Assembly: GCA_022836615.1 (NCBI GenBank)
Contig: MU405255.1
Span: 207,382-271,381, forward strand
DNA: 64,000 bases
Direction of reading: 5' to 3'
DNA from: Annulohypoxylon bovei var. microspora
Taxonomy: Eukaryota > Ascomycota > Sordariomycetes > Xylariales > Hypoxylaceae
Part shown: in pieces, positions 1 to 11,041 of the stretch
How positions within the stretch are numbered: the first letter of the stretch is position 1
How the letters are laid out: every line of letters starts with the position of its first letter
Notes under the pieces: model-generated
The model's input: the letters and a program-made list of their open reading frames with translations, nothing else
Told to the model about the DNA's origin: nothing
Database searches by the model: none
Made by a program: the position numbers and the translations under genes

Positions 1-582
1 CCAATCCCATATTTTTATGGTATAATCCTCGGAGCCGGTGGCCAGGGAGGAGAAGACGGGATGAAACGCGACGCAGGTAATAGGACCTCTGTGGGACTCC
101 AGGGTGTGGCGTGCAGGAGATCGGGGGAGCCAGCTAGACGGATCCTGGTTTCGCTTAGAGAGGGACGTGGGTGTTGCACTATCTAACTCAGACTGTAGAG
201 AGGCGCTCTTTGACTCTAGTTCCATAATCTAACATGGACGTAATATATATCAGTAAAAGGACCAATGCATAGATAGAGGGGAAGATATTGATTATCATAC
301 CTTCTTTTGCAGCCGCACAACACTGGTCCACTTCTTTTCTAAGAGACCCTCATATTTCTTAGAAGTGGCAGCATCAAAACTATCGCCAAGATCTAACTCT
401 TCTCGCAATGCAGCTGCTGTCTTAGATAGGTTGTTGGACGAGAGGTAGGCAATAATGGCTTTATGTCTTTTAACATAAATTAGCAACGTCTCCTAATTTA
501 CCCTTTTTCAATGCGGTGAGAATATGATGGAGTCGGCAACTTACAGCTCTTCAGCTTGGCGTGAAGTCAGGATTTGGCTCAT
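1..582 (-). CDS. PAC1: PAC1/nudF (LIS1) dynein regulator, 5' part, cut by window edge
   Basis: LIS1-family WD40 protein that binds cytoplasmic dynein and, with NudE-type partners, acts in nuclear migration and spindle positioning. Exons inferred: 582-545, 466-301 and 228-1, continuing beyond the window. The first exon reads MSQILTSRQAEEL and splices at a GTAAGT donor to HKAIIAYLSSNNLSKTA, so the true start is at 582 and not the in-frame ATG near 486. Residues ~6-38 are the LisH dimerisation motif, followed by the LLEKKWTSVVRLQKK coiled-coil segment; the third exon reaches the first WD40 repeat (HRGPITCVAFHP ... SEDYTIKIWDW). About 144 of the ~450 residues usual for the family are present. Both introns (544-467 and 300-229) have GT-AG ends. 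Divergent from the TOG gene at 2996, with a 2.4-kb spacer between them. No sign of damage in the visible part. Confidence 0.95.
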
Positions 583-2995
583 TTTGTCCAGTTCACACCT
601 CAGAGGCGTTCATGGGCCTAGCAGTACAAGAACGAGATTAAATATGCTAAGAGGGGGACACAGCGATCAATATAAGTGCAGGACCTCTATGCAATTCTTA
701 GAAGGACGTGGCAGCGACAAAGAGAGAGGGCGGCCAACCCGACACAAGACGTTAGAGAGGGTCTCAGAAGACAGCGACAAAGAAGAGATGATATAATATC
801 AATCTGGTGTAGTGTCAATAATGTCAACAATGTCAATAATGACAGCTTGGGATAAGTCGTTGGAAATATTTCCCTTGTTGGATCGGACAAGTCTGTTCGT
901 CCAAAGTGGGAAGAACGCAAGGGTGAACGAATTGCCGGCGAACTATGCGAGATGCAAGTAATTTACCAATAGGTACATATAGTTCGAGTATGTGGACTCG
1001 ACGCGAATTAAGATGCGATATTCCCAAAGTGTTGGGTATTGAAAAAATAGTTGTATAGGCGGTCGACTTCCTCGTGCAGTAAAACGTGGTGTGCGTGCGT
1101 ATGCGGTATACGGTATACGGTATACGGTATACGGTATGCGGTTTGTGGTTTGTGGTATGCGGTATGCGGTATGCGTAGAAACCAAACTATTCACATTCGC
1201 GTAATTGGAGTGCGCCGAAAGATGGACGTAATCGAAGCTCGACGTCGCTGTTACAAGTGCAAAATAGGAAGATCCGGTTTAATCAAGTAGATGCATCCGT
1301 ATGCGGTAACGGAGGCATGTCGGTTTGGAGGCAGGTGAATGTACGATCGTTCAATTCGTCTGATCTTAAATGGAAAAAGAGTGAAAAATAACAGTCAAAA
1401 ATGTTTAACTTATTTCTCTATTTCGGCGATGCATTGACTGGTGATAGATTAGAACCTTGGAACTTTGGAACCTTGGAACCCGACAAGACATGTGAAGCCA
1501 CATGGCTTGAACGTTTGGTGGGACACAGAGAGAGCACAAGCCACATACATACCCCTCCATTTGCGAGATCAGGTACCAATGGAAGTACCTACCTATTGAT
1601 GGCACTTGCATTCTGGGGAACTGATACCTTATGCACCTACCTAGGTACTTTAACAGTTTAACTACTAATTAGGTACATTCATATATATCTGCAAGTATAT
1701 TTCTATAGATTATTCGATGCTCACTTGACACATTTTAGAGGATATGCAGTTTACTAGTAATTGTAAAATTGAATTGATAAAACCTTGGATACATCAAATA
1801 AATGCGGTGTACTGTGCCTTGCAGCAACAATGAGCTCTAGCCCACGGGGAAAAGGTACCTCTATATCAAGTTGCCCTGATGGCAACCCTAGTGCGATATG
1901 TACATATGTAACTTAGGAATCGCTACGTCAACATTGAACCTTGTAAGCCAGTACCTAGGTACCCCATATTTACTAGATACATGGGTACAACATATGTACT
2001 TTAGTCGAATAATACGAAATAATTCAGCAAACAAATACCTCCCGGTCGTTAACTATCGTCAACATAAGGTTCCATACTTACCTAGAGTACATGTATCGAT
2101 CTTAGGTTTCGCACCACTCAACCTTTAAACTTCAGATGCACATAATCTCTCTCCTACCTTCGGTAATTATTTTATCTCAAGATTCCTAAATAAAACCTCT
2201 CTAAAGAGAGGAAGCGCTACAAAGCCTTGCCCTACCGTCTACCTCTCCTATCACCTACCGAGTCCCGAGTCCCGAGTCCTGAGTCTCAATCTCACCCCGT
2301 CAACAAAATACTACAAAACATTCAATCGTCTAGTCTGAGAAAGGTTTCCACGTCAAGTAGCAGGAAAACGTAAATACGCAGGAGATATACGACTATCGAC
2401 GGGCGACTAGCGATCGACAACTAACGACTGACGACTGGTTTACACTCTAATCTTGTTCCATGAAAGCATTGTATGTCTATCGTGTTTATGTTTACCTCTA
2501 TACCTCTATACCTCTATATGGCCCTACTCGTTCATCGTTCTATCCCTCGTTCCTCGGTCTTTGAGATGATATATACTCTTCCACCTAGGGTATCTACCGT
2601 TCCTTACATCTCCTACAAGCTACCTTTCTTCTTGAACACTATAGCAAAGGCGATAGCGACGTCATATATGGTTATTGTTCCTACGAGAAACACGAGACAA
2701 TAGACGAGGGACGAGTAATAGGGATTAGAAACATTGAAACACCTTCTCAACTCTATGTCGAGCTCTTCGTTTCCCCATATTTCTCGTAGTATACACGCAT
2801 AATCCGTTTTCGCCTCTCAAAAGTAAAAATTAAAATTAATAAAAACTAATCTAGAAAAATAGTCTCGACTATATCGCCTAGACAATCTATCAGGAAGTCG
2901 ACCGCGCACCCCTTCGATTTCAATACGCCCGTGCCTCCCCGAAAGCAATATCTACATCGCTTATATCCCAAGGATATCGTCCTATCACCCCCACC
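583..2995. other. 2.4-kb intergenic region between PAC1 and the TOG gene
   Basis: Divergent promoter region. No ORF here resembles a protein I know; the short ORFs cross simple repeats. Contents seen: the 7-bp tandem array at 1100-1175 (separate entry), a run of CGAGTCC units near 2258-2280, three CCTCTATA(C/T) units near 2495-2520, an 8-bp-arm hairpin near 2203-2218, and two copies of the CCTAGGTA motif (near 1640 and 1953). The last ~100 bases before 2996 are C/T-rich with a C-rich context at the ATG, as expected for a fungal 5' UTR. Confidence 0.6.
1100..1175. repeat. 7-bp minisatellite, about 11 units
   Basis: Eleven consecutive units of TATRCGG: TATGCGG, four TATACGG, TATGCGG, two TTTGTGG, then TATGCGG twice and a partial copy. 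Unit variants are grouped, which suggests slippage or unequal exchange after the variants arose. ORFs crossing it on both strands are periodic and not genes. Confidence 0.9.
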
Positions 2996-5798
2996 ATGGC
3001 TGAGGGAGAGCCAGACTACAGCTCTCTACCGCTAACAGATAGATGGGTGCATAAAGTGCGTATATTACTCATCCCCGTGTCGTAATGTTCTAATACTAAC
3101 CGGTCTTGGAATTAACAGGTTTGGAAAGCTCGCAAGCAGGCGTACGAAGAAGCAGCGAAACTATTTGAACTCACTCCAGACGAACACGATCCCGCCTTTC
3201 GGCCATTCAACCAAGAACCGAGTCTATGGAAGGGTGCCGTGGCGGATTCGAACGTTGCCGCGCAAACCGACGGCATTGCTGCGTTTTGCGCCTTCCTTAA
3301 ATTCGGTGGAAAAGAAAACTGCGTACGTTCGCGCGGTCACGTCGTTAGCTCTATCGTCGAAAAAGGTCTCGTGTCTACAAGGCCCACTACCAAGGCTTCA
3401 TCGATCGAGGCGCTATTGCTACTTATCGAGCTTGATGTCGCTGGCCCCATTGTCGAGGACATCCTTCCAGCCATATCCGCGAAACAACCTAAAGTCATTG
3501 CAGCCGCCTTAGCAGCGCTCACCACCATCTTCCACAACTACGGCTGCAAATTGGCCGACCCGAAGCCCGTCCTCAAGATCCTTCCGAAAGCATTCGGACA
3601 TGCGGACAAGAACGTGCGAGCTGAGGCTACCAACCTAGCTGTCGAGTTCTACCGATGGCTCAGGGACGCGATGAAGCCCATGTTCTGGGGCGATCTGAAG
3701 TCGACTCAGCAGTCCGATTTAGAAGTACAGTTTGAAAAGATCAAGGCAGAACCGTCGCCAAAACAGGAGCGGCTGTTGCGAACTCAGCAGGCAGCCATGG
3801 CTCGCGCGCCGCCGCCCGGGGCCGAAGGGGAGGATTTGGACGAGGAAGACGCAGCCGACGAGCCGGCCGAGGTCGACGCATTTGACCTTGCAGAGCCCCA
3901 AAACGTTTTATCAAAAGTACCGGCCAATTTTCACGACAACCTTGCATCTTCAAAATGGAAGGATCGCAAGGAGGCTCTAGAGGCACTTTATGCTGTTCTT
4001 AACGTTCCAAGGATCAAAGATGGGGATTTCGGCGAGATCAATCGAGGCTTTGCCAAGTGCATGAAAGATGCCAACATTGCCGTCGTAACCCAGGCAGCTC
4101 AGTGCATCGAAGTACTTGCGAAGGGCCTCCGAAAAAGCTATGGCAAATATCGGTCGGTCGTCATGGCGCCAATCATGGAGCGGTTGAAGGAGAAGAAGCA
4201 AACCGTCGCAGACGCGCTGGGTGTCGCGCTAGATGCGGTGTTCCTTTCTACAAACCTCACCGAGTGTCTCGAGGATATCTACTCATTTCTCGGCCACAAG
4301 AATCCTCAAGTCAAAGAGGGGACTATGAAATTCCTTGTTCGTTGTCTAAGGACAACCCGGGAGCCCCCCAGCAAGCAAGAGGTCGCTAGCATCGTCGAAG
4401 CTGCGAAGAAACTGCTCTCGGAATCTAGCGAAGGATTGAGATCTGGCGGTGCCGAGGTTCTAGGTACGGTCATGAAAATTATTGGCGAACGTGCCATGAA
4501 CCCTCATCTTGAAGGCCTAGACGAGATTCGAAAAACTAAAATCAAGGAGTACTTCGACAAGGCCGAGGTCAAAGCTAAGGATAAGCCAAAGCCAGCTCCA
4601 GCTCCGGTCGCACGAGCCCCCCCTGGCGGTCCGAAGAAGATCGTCGGCGGTGGCGCTAAGAAGACCGTCAAAAAGGCCGCTCCAGCTGCTTCTGCACCCT
4701 CTCAGCCCGCACCGGAGCCCGCCCCTACGACGCAACCGACATCTCGGCCTGCTGCGGGCAGCAAACTTGGCATGCCTAAATCCTCTGGCCTTTCCGGGCT
4801 CAAAGCGCCACAGAGACGTATCGGCGCCCCCGGCATCGCGTCTCCCCGACGAGCGCCAGCCGCCGTAGCCCCGTCGCCTCTTGAGGAGGATGAGGAGCCT
4901 CTAGTATCGTCACCTCCGAAACCGCGAGTAGGGCTCGGACGAGGTGGTCTTGCTGCACGTTCATTAACAAAACCTGCCGCAACACCCGCCGCAGCACCTT
5001 CGGCGCCCTCGCCGCCTCCGTCGAGTGGTCTCACAGCCATGGAGCGTGCCGAGCTCGAGGAGCTGCGCGCAGGGAATGAACGGCTCACTAAGCAGGTGGA
5101 TGAAATGCGGCATGAGCGAAACAGGCTCGTTTCAGAAGTCCAAGAACTCAAAAATCAGAACGCCGGGCTTATCGAGGATCACACGCGAGATGTACTTAGC
5201 ATCAAGGCCAAAGAGACTCAACTAGTTAGGGCGAGAAGCGATGTAGAAGCGACCGAACAAACCAACGAGAGACTCGGACGAGAACTTGAACGCCTCAAGC
5301 GCGCCCTGAGTAGAGCTGAGGGTCTGGGCATCTCCGGGGGTATCGTCAGTCCGGGGATGACAAGCCCTACCCCAGATGACATGAGTATCTATCGCGATGG
5401 TGCAAACTACTCGGGTTCTAGAAATAATAGAATGAGTTTCGCCAGCACCTTATCGGAAGAGAAAGAGAATGGTGACGTGCCTCACAACTACCCGAGGAGC
5501 AAGTTGAGCCCAGAGTTAAGATACAATAGTGGATCGAGCGGGAGGGGAAGTCCTGCTCGCGGCTTCAGGAGCGCACCAGTAGAGGAAGGAGTCGGACACG
5601 GCGCCGGATCTGGTGCGAGTTCAGCACAGGGTGGAACCAGCAGTAATGGTGTCGAAAGTTGGAAGAGGGCAGCTGAAGTAACAAGCCAGCTCAAGGCCAG
5701 AATAGAGCAAATGAAGGTAAAGATCCAGATGATCACCGTTCAAATTTCCAATAATAGCTAACCGATCCCAGGCCAAACAGGGGTTTAACCGACCATGA
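2996..5798 (+). CDS. STU2: Stu2/Alp14/XMAP215-family TOG microtubule polymerase
   Basis: Microtubule plus-end and spindle-pole protein whose TOG domains bind tubulin and speed microtubule growth. Exons inferred: 2996-3055, 3119-5716 and 5772-5798, giving 894 aa. The ATG lies in CCACCATGGCT. Intron 1 is 3056-3118 (GTGCGT...CAG); it joins LPLTDRWVHK to VWKARKQAYE, both typical of TOG1. Reading straight through 5717 gives an odd tail ending at 5761, whereas splicing 5717-5771 (GTAAAG, branch GCTAACC, CAG) gives ...RIEQMKAKQGFNRP. TOG1 is about residues 5-235, an acidic linker 255-280, TOG2 about 283-505, an Ala/Pro/Lys-rich basic linker about 515-655, a dimerising coiled coil 661-756, and a C-terminal helix 867-888. 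Two TOGs plus a coiled coil is the usual fungal layout, as opposed to five TOGs in animals. Confidence 0.95.
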
Positions 5799-6594
5799 AG
5801 TCGGAAATATCCAAAAGTCTAGTCGTCACGAAAGGCGTTGGTTATGGGACGAAAGTTGAAAAAAGGGAGGGGTCAGGGGCATGTCTGCTTGATCGAGTGC
5901 ATTTTCCTGGCGTCGGATTACATACCCCAACTTATTTCGTCCGTTACTGAAGAATTCGGAAATGTCATGATAATTGCCTAGGTATGTTTAGACTTAATTG
6001 CTCCAGGCTTCAGACTAGGGTGTGTTCATGCAAAAGGTTTAAAGGGTGGAAGTCTTGGTCCTTTTTCTCGATCAATTATCGAGAGCGATACCCATTCAGT
6101 AGCATTCGCAGCCAACGGTTTACGCGGCGCACCACCTTAATCCACCGAGTAATAATATCCGCTCTAGAGTTCTTGAAATTTCAAAGATTATATCGCCCGC
6201 ATACGACGAGACGTGTAAGATATTAATTGCCTGCCTAGCCTAGGTAGATATGTACGTTACAGGTTGCTAAGGATTAGTCTGATATTGGCATGAAAGAGGT
6301 TAGAGAGAATATATCGTCGTGTAGTTAACTCCCTTCCTGGGCCTCTCTGTGAAATACCCGCGATACCTCACTACTGCGTATATATATTCCTCTAGTGGTT
6401 GGTAGAATTCAACTATTGTCTTCTTTGATTCCCGGTCAATTTTTATTACAAGTACGTAACACGCGCATGCACTAGTTTTCATATGTGCCTTGTAAAATCA
6501 GTCTGTCCTGGCTTTGACTCTCAGCTGTCAAATTCCCATCTAGCCATGCAAGCTAACTTCTATACCAACGACACCATAAACGTCATAGGTTCAG
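5799..6594. other. Intergenic region, convergent 3' ends
   Basis: Spacer between the TOG gene (+) and the reductase (-), so it should hold both 3' UTRs. Two CCTAGGTA motifs (near 5978 and 6239). No recognisable gene or RNA; short ORFs here have no family resemblance. Confidence 0.5.
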
Positions 6595-7779
6595 CTATTT
6601 GATTTTCAAGATAGCCTTTCCAAAGTTCTCGCCCTTGAGCATGCCCACGAATCCTTCAGCAGCCTTATCAATACCATCAGTAAAGTCTAACTTAACCTTG
6701 AATGATCCTTCCACGATCCACTTCTGGACGTTTTGCTGGTGCTCCTGGAAGTATGCACCCCCGAACTCAGGTTGCCCGACAAGAAACCCTTGCATCGTTA
6801 TGAGCTTCGCAATGAGAAGAGGGAGGCCTTTGACACCGTATCTTTGGTCAGGGGGGAGGTTGTATCCCGAGATCTAGGTATATGTTAGCACAGGGAAAGT
6901 ATCAAACTTCTTTTTACTTCAGGGGTTAATCGCACCACTATAACAATACGAGTTAGTATTTACTTCTACCGTGAAGGGCCACAATACGTGGATAAGATTT
7001 TCCAATTGTTACTTACTGCCACAAACTGGAATACGCCCATGGGTATTCATGTTTTGGAGAGCAGCATCAAGCTGTTCGCCTCCCACATTCTCGAAATAGA
7101 TGTCAATGCCGTTTGGCGCGAGACGGGGAAGCGCGTCAAAGGCAGTCTCCTTCTTGTAGTTAAAACCACCGTCGAAGCCGAGTTCCTTCGTAATATAGTC
7201 CAGCTTCTCGTCAGAGCCGACGGAACCGATGACTCTAAGTCCCTCGTTCTTAGCAACCTGACCGACAACCTGTCCAACGGCACCAGCCGCCGAACTAATG
7301 AATACCGTCTCCCCCTTTTTGGGCTTCCCAATCCTATGTAACCCGGCATAAGCGGTTAGACCAGGCATTCCTAGAGGACCGAGAAATACGCCGAGGTCCA
7401 GATTATGCGGGTTGTTAATCTTGCGGGTGTTTGCGGCCGCGGGGTCTGCGATTCTGGCATACTCTGCGATCGGGACGAAAGCGACCACAAGGTCCCCCTC
7501 CTTGTATTCCGGGCTGTCTGACTTAAGCACGCGAGCGACCGCACTGTTTGTAAGCGGGCCGTCAATCGCGAAAGGTGGCGAGTACGACTTGACACTGCCA
7601 TCGCGCATCTTGCTGCGAAGGTAAGGATCATAAGAGGCGTAGAGTATCTCGACGACTAGACCTCCTTTAGGAGCATCCGCCTCTAGATCTATTGGCCGGT
7701 TCTCAACAGCCAGATGCTCACCCGGTACCGGATACCCGGTTGGGACTTTCTTAAAGATGAGTGTTTTGTTCGTAGTCAT
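6595..7779 (-). CDS. NADP-dependent alkenal/double-bond reductase (MDR, LTB4DH type)
   Basis: Cytosolic medium-chain reductase of the zinc-less leukotriene-B4-dehydrogenase/2-alkenal reductase branch, which reduces the C=C of alpha,beta-unsaturated aldehydes and ketones with NADPH. Exons inferred: 7779-7017, 6937-6936 (2 nt) and 6873-6595, giving 347 aa, the usual family size. The N-terminal segment (ILYASYDPYLRSKMRD) is diagnostic; the Rossmann motif SSAAGAVGQVVGQVAK sits near residues 160-176, followed by the DYITKELGFDGGFNYK segment and IDIYFENVGGEQLD. The C-terminal exon opens ISGYNLPPDQRYGVK. Splicing is odd: donor GTAAGT after GGC A leaves phase 1, while the downstream exon needs two more bases. 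An internal TACTAAC...TATAG acceptor and GTGCGA donor enclose exactly TG, restoring GGC-ATG-ATC (G-M-I). Without it the frame is lost. Substrate is not deducible. Confidence 0.88.
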
Positions 7780-8813
7780 TGTCCAGGTATCTAATCTCTT
7801 CTACTTTAAAATATTAACTGGACTTGGTGGAAAGGCGAAGGGTTAGATGCTCTCGATGTCGACAGGTAACACACAAATGGGATTGAAGATCTGATTGCGC
7901 AACCAACCTATTTTCTTTTCTTTTTTTTTAGGGACATCCCACTCTTATATACATTCCTACTTACGCATTTTAATTTTCATTTATAACTCAAAGGACTGCA
8001 AAGAATGACGTTCTGGGACGTCAACATTCGTAACTAAATAAACGAATCCACCCCTGAAACAAGCTTCAGTTCGAAGATATCCGAATAGCGAGTTCATCAG
8101 GTCCCACATACCTAGGCAAAGCAAATGGATAGCCTAGGTAACTCAAGACATCATGCCTAGCTCAGGATAAGGAGGCGTTGGATTGCCTAAATAATGGGTA
8201 GAATAGGTAACTCTCCGGTACGGGATTGCCGAATCCGTGACGTGCCCCGAAGCTGTGGAATTTGTGGAATCCCGAACGTGTGATTTATAATCTGAATTTC
8301 AAGGTTATTACTATGTACCTACCTAGGACCTAGGTACCGTACCGTAGTTAGGATTGTCGATTTCCCCGCGGCTCTGCTTCCGAGTCTATCGCAACAAGAA
8401 AAGTCTAGAACACGAGTCGATCAGCCACGATTGATGTGTTGTTCTTCCGGTTCTTTAACGGGATTGTATTTTACGTATAACATCATGTCAGTTCATTATC
8501 ACTGGTGCTTAGGAAGATAACTTTTCATTGTGGGTTTAATCATGACAAGACTTTTGCGCTCCAAATAAGAGAGGGGTATCGAAAAAACTTCGTGAGGTTT
8601 CCTTTCTTAAAAAAAGGGGAAGAAGAAAACTGAAAGAGCAATAAAAATCAATGTCTGCTAATTACGAATTACCTATGTAGGTATGTACCTACGTACCAAA
8701 GTGACTAATTTTTCACAGATGAACAAGACATACAACGGATATAACACAGCATAACCAATCAGCCGACAATTATCCAAGCGCCACTTTACAACGGCGGTTT
8801 GAATAAATTACAA
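7780..8813. other. Intergenic region upstream of reductase and tRNA
   Basis: Holds the reductase promoter (minus strand, a T-rich run near 7915-7930 on the plus strand) and then sequence up to the tRNA gene. Several CCTAGG motifs cluster at about 8110, 8133, 8322 and 8328. No coding signal seen. Confidence 0.5.
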
Positions 8814-8919
8814 GGTCCTATGGTGCAGTGGTTAGCATGGTGCTCTTATACTTATATACAATTGTGTATTGAACATATGAGTTATGCATAGGTCGTGGGT
8901 TCAATCCCCACTAGGACCA
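8814..8919 (+). tRNA. tRNA-Ile(UAU) with 33-nt intron
   Basis: Acceptor GGTCCTA (8814-8820) pairs with TAGGACC (8912-8918), discriminator A at 8919. D arm GTGC/GCAT (8823-8826, 8835-8838) with loop AGTGGTTA; anticodon stem GTGCT (8840-8844) with TGCAT (8885-8889); anticodon TAT at 8847-8849 after C-T; T arm GTGGG-TTCAATC-CCCAC (8895-8911), whose GTCGTGGGTTCAATCCCCAC region matches eukaryotic tRNA-Ile(UAU) as I know it from yeast. The intron occupies the usual place after base 37, 8851-8883. It reads AUA codons. The 31-39 pair is a T-T mismatch, the one weak point. A TTTTT run follows at 8926. Confidence 0.87.
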
Positions 8920-8925
8920 GTAATC

Positions 8926-8930
8926 TTTTT
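8926..8930 (+). terminator. RNA polymerase III terminator
   Basis: Run of five T on the coding strand seven bases after the tRNA discriminator base, the normal Pol III stop signal. Confidence 0.75.
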
Positions 8931-9311
8931 GCACAACACTACGTGCACAGGAATTTATGCTTTCATTATTATTTCCTATTTAATTAAAATCCTACTATCA
9001 TCTATCTATCTATCAACGCATCCATGGTTGAGTTGTTATCCTCCTGTTTCCCATACGTTTTCCGTGCCATTATTCTTTTCCAACATTAATCCTTTACAAT
9101 CCGACATGAAAGGAGTAATTATATCATATTGTTTTGCAATGCGAGGGGGAAAAGTATAAGAAAACACAGCACATTTCTCGCTGCTTGGTACATGCATCAT
9201 AAGAAAAGAAAGAGAAGGCAAAGAAAGGGGGCTGAAATGAAATCAATGAAGCTTCAATCAGTCGCATAAACATGCATAGTGGTTGTCTATATATACTTTC
9301 ATTTAAAGGGT
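8931..9311. other. Spacer between tRNA and MFS pseudogene
   Basis: Contains a short TCTA tetranucleotide run (about 8999-9015). No gene seen; ORFs on either strand do not resemble proteins. Confidence 0.5.
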
Positions 9312-11041
9312 TTAGACCGTCTCTACACCCTCTCGAGCCTGTTCTGCTAGTGTCTCTTGATCTTTTCGCCAAACAAGAAGCCACGAAGTAAAGATCGCCG
9401 CAATGCCCACACTAAGAAACCCGAGACAGATTCCATATGATACGTGGTATGTCGGACCAAACGCCGTACTAAAAACATGGGGGCCCGCGATGCCGCTGAA
9501 CTGGGCCATCGCATTCGTCCACCCGATACCAGGCCCTGACGCAACCGTCCCCTCAAGAGTTCGAATACGTTCAGGCCATATTACTGGATATGCTGAGCCT
9601 GCACACGACACGGCGACGATCAGAAATATATACCTTGCCACCGCATTGCGGACGGTGAAGAGAACTATATAGCAAACAATGATGGTCGACTCAACTGTAG
9701 ATCAATTAACGCCGGGGCCAAAGTTATTTCTAAGCCGATTGCTAACTTACTCGCTACTGCTGTCGTCTAAGGCCTGATGGTTTTCTTATGTAGAAAATAG
9801 TCAACGACATTAAGGAACAGAAACGCAGAGACATAGGGAGGCTGTCATATACATTAGATATAACATGAGGTTAGTGACGGATATGATTCCTTGCAATGTT
9901 CATCAACTGCGAGTTAGACGTCGTCGTAAATCCTAATTCGTAAATGACTGTAGGTAGTGCCGTTCCAACACCAAAGCCGCCGATTCCGTGACATATCCAG
10001 TACACTGAAAAGGTATAGAATGTTGGATCTCGAAAAAGCTTCCTTAGCGATTCAAAGTCCCAATGCCCTTTCCTACCTGTCGGGGCAGTCTCTGCGAGAC
10101 GATCTTGGAGAAGGACTCGCTCCTTATCTGTGAGCATCCGAGCCGTCTCCGGGTAGTCAGGGAGCCACAACGCTACGGCCGAGAGGGCAATGGCGGGCAG
10201 ACCTTCGATCAAGAAAAGCCACCGCCAGTAGGCCGCTCACGGCAGGAGAAAGCTGTCCGACTGAGTAAAATATAGCAATTCTTTGCGGCATCTCCCTAGG
10301 TTTATACCAGAAGGCCATGTGGTAGAGTACGGCCGGAAAGAAACCCGCTTCCGCCACGCCGATAGCAAAACGAACACACATCATCTGGATACATCCAACG
10401 CATTAGCAGTTATCAGTTTAAGTACTCTTATGTAATATTACAAGATCCGCTTACACCTTTAAAGTCCTGCGCTGTGGAAGATGAGCAGGCAGATATACCC
10501 CAGCCGAGAATGAGGACGAACATCCACCGCGAAGGTGAAAATACTTTCATTGCCAGGGTATTTGTGGGTTCGAATATCATGTAGCTATATGAGAAAATAG
10601 ACAAAGTCCACTTCAGGGGAAAGAGTCAGTAATTCCTTCATTTAGTAGTAAGTTCAGGGGCTTTGAGGCTTGTCTTAGGCCTAGAAACTCCTTGGTGTAT
10701 TTTGGGGATTCTAATTAGTTCCTAAGACAGGCTGAAAAAGGGGTTGAGCTGCGTACCGCCCACTGCGAAGGACTCAGCCCAAGCTGTTTTTTTATACCTG
10801 TGCCATGTTCGAGATTGATTATTGCTGCGTTTGAATAATTGGCTGAGTCGATGACCCGGAAGATATAGACTAGCGAGTAAAACCCCACTAGCCATAGGTC
10901 TATCTTCCTTATTACAGCCTTTTCAAGCTCTGAGTTAGCCCCCGGCAATGGTTGATCTTGGGTTATTCCAACGTTGTCGCCATGATCCGAGATTTCCGTG
11001 TTGTCGGTTGTTGCATCGACTTTGCTAGGGCTAGAGGCCAT
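9312..11041 (-). pseudogene. Broken ACS-family MFS transporter (Tna1/Dal5 type)
   Basis: Relic of an anion:cation symporter of the allantoate/nicotinate permease family, a 12-helix plasma-membrane protein. Exons inferred: 11041-10757, 10610-10455, 10384-9895, 9841-9751 and 9694-9312. Family signatures are clear: IDLWLVGFYSLVYIFRVIDSAN (helix 1), MAFWYKPREMPQRIAIFYS, WRWLFLIEGLPAIALS, and GIGWTNAMAQFSGIAGP near the end. Two lesions: near 10,222 AVSG is fused almost directly to YWRWLFLIEG, so roughly 18-20 expected residues are missing and the frame shifts (exon 3 is 490 nt, 3n+1); and at 9769-9767 a TAG sits where the family has Trp after TIRP (TGG to TAG is one G-to-A change). The third intron (9894-9842) has a GC donor with a good CACTAAC branch site. 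The splice sites are otherwise sound, so decay looks recent. Function is presumably lost. Confidence 0.85.

Noticed and set aside
1051..1290. ORFs crossing the 7-bp repeat on both strands
   Set aside because: Periodic peptides created by the minisatellite.
6874..7016. One single 143-nt intron in the reductase gene
   Set aside because: It leaves phase 1 joined to a phase-0 exon, giving a frameshift and early stop, and ignores a complete internal acceptor and donor.
10060..10275. Plus-strand ORF over the transporter
   Set aside because: Shadow of the minus-strand MFS exon, which has clear family signatures.
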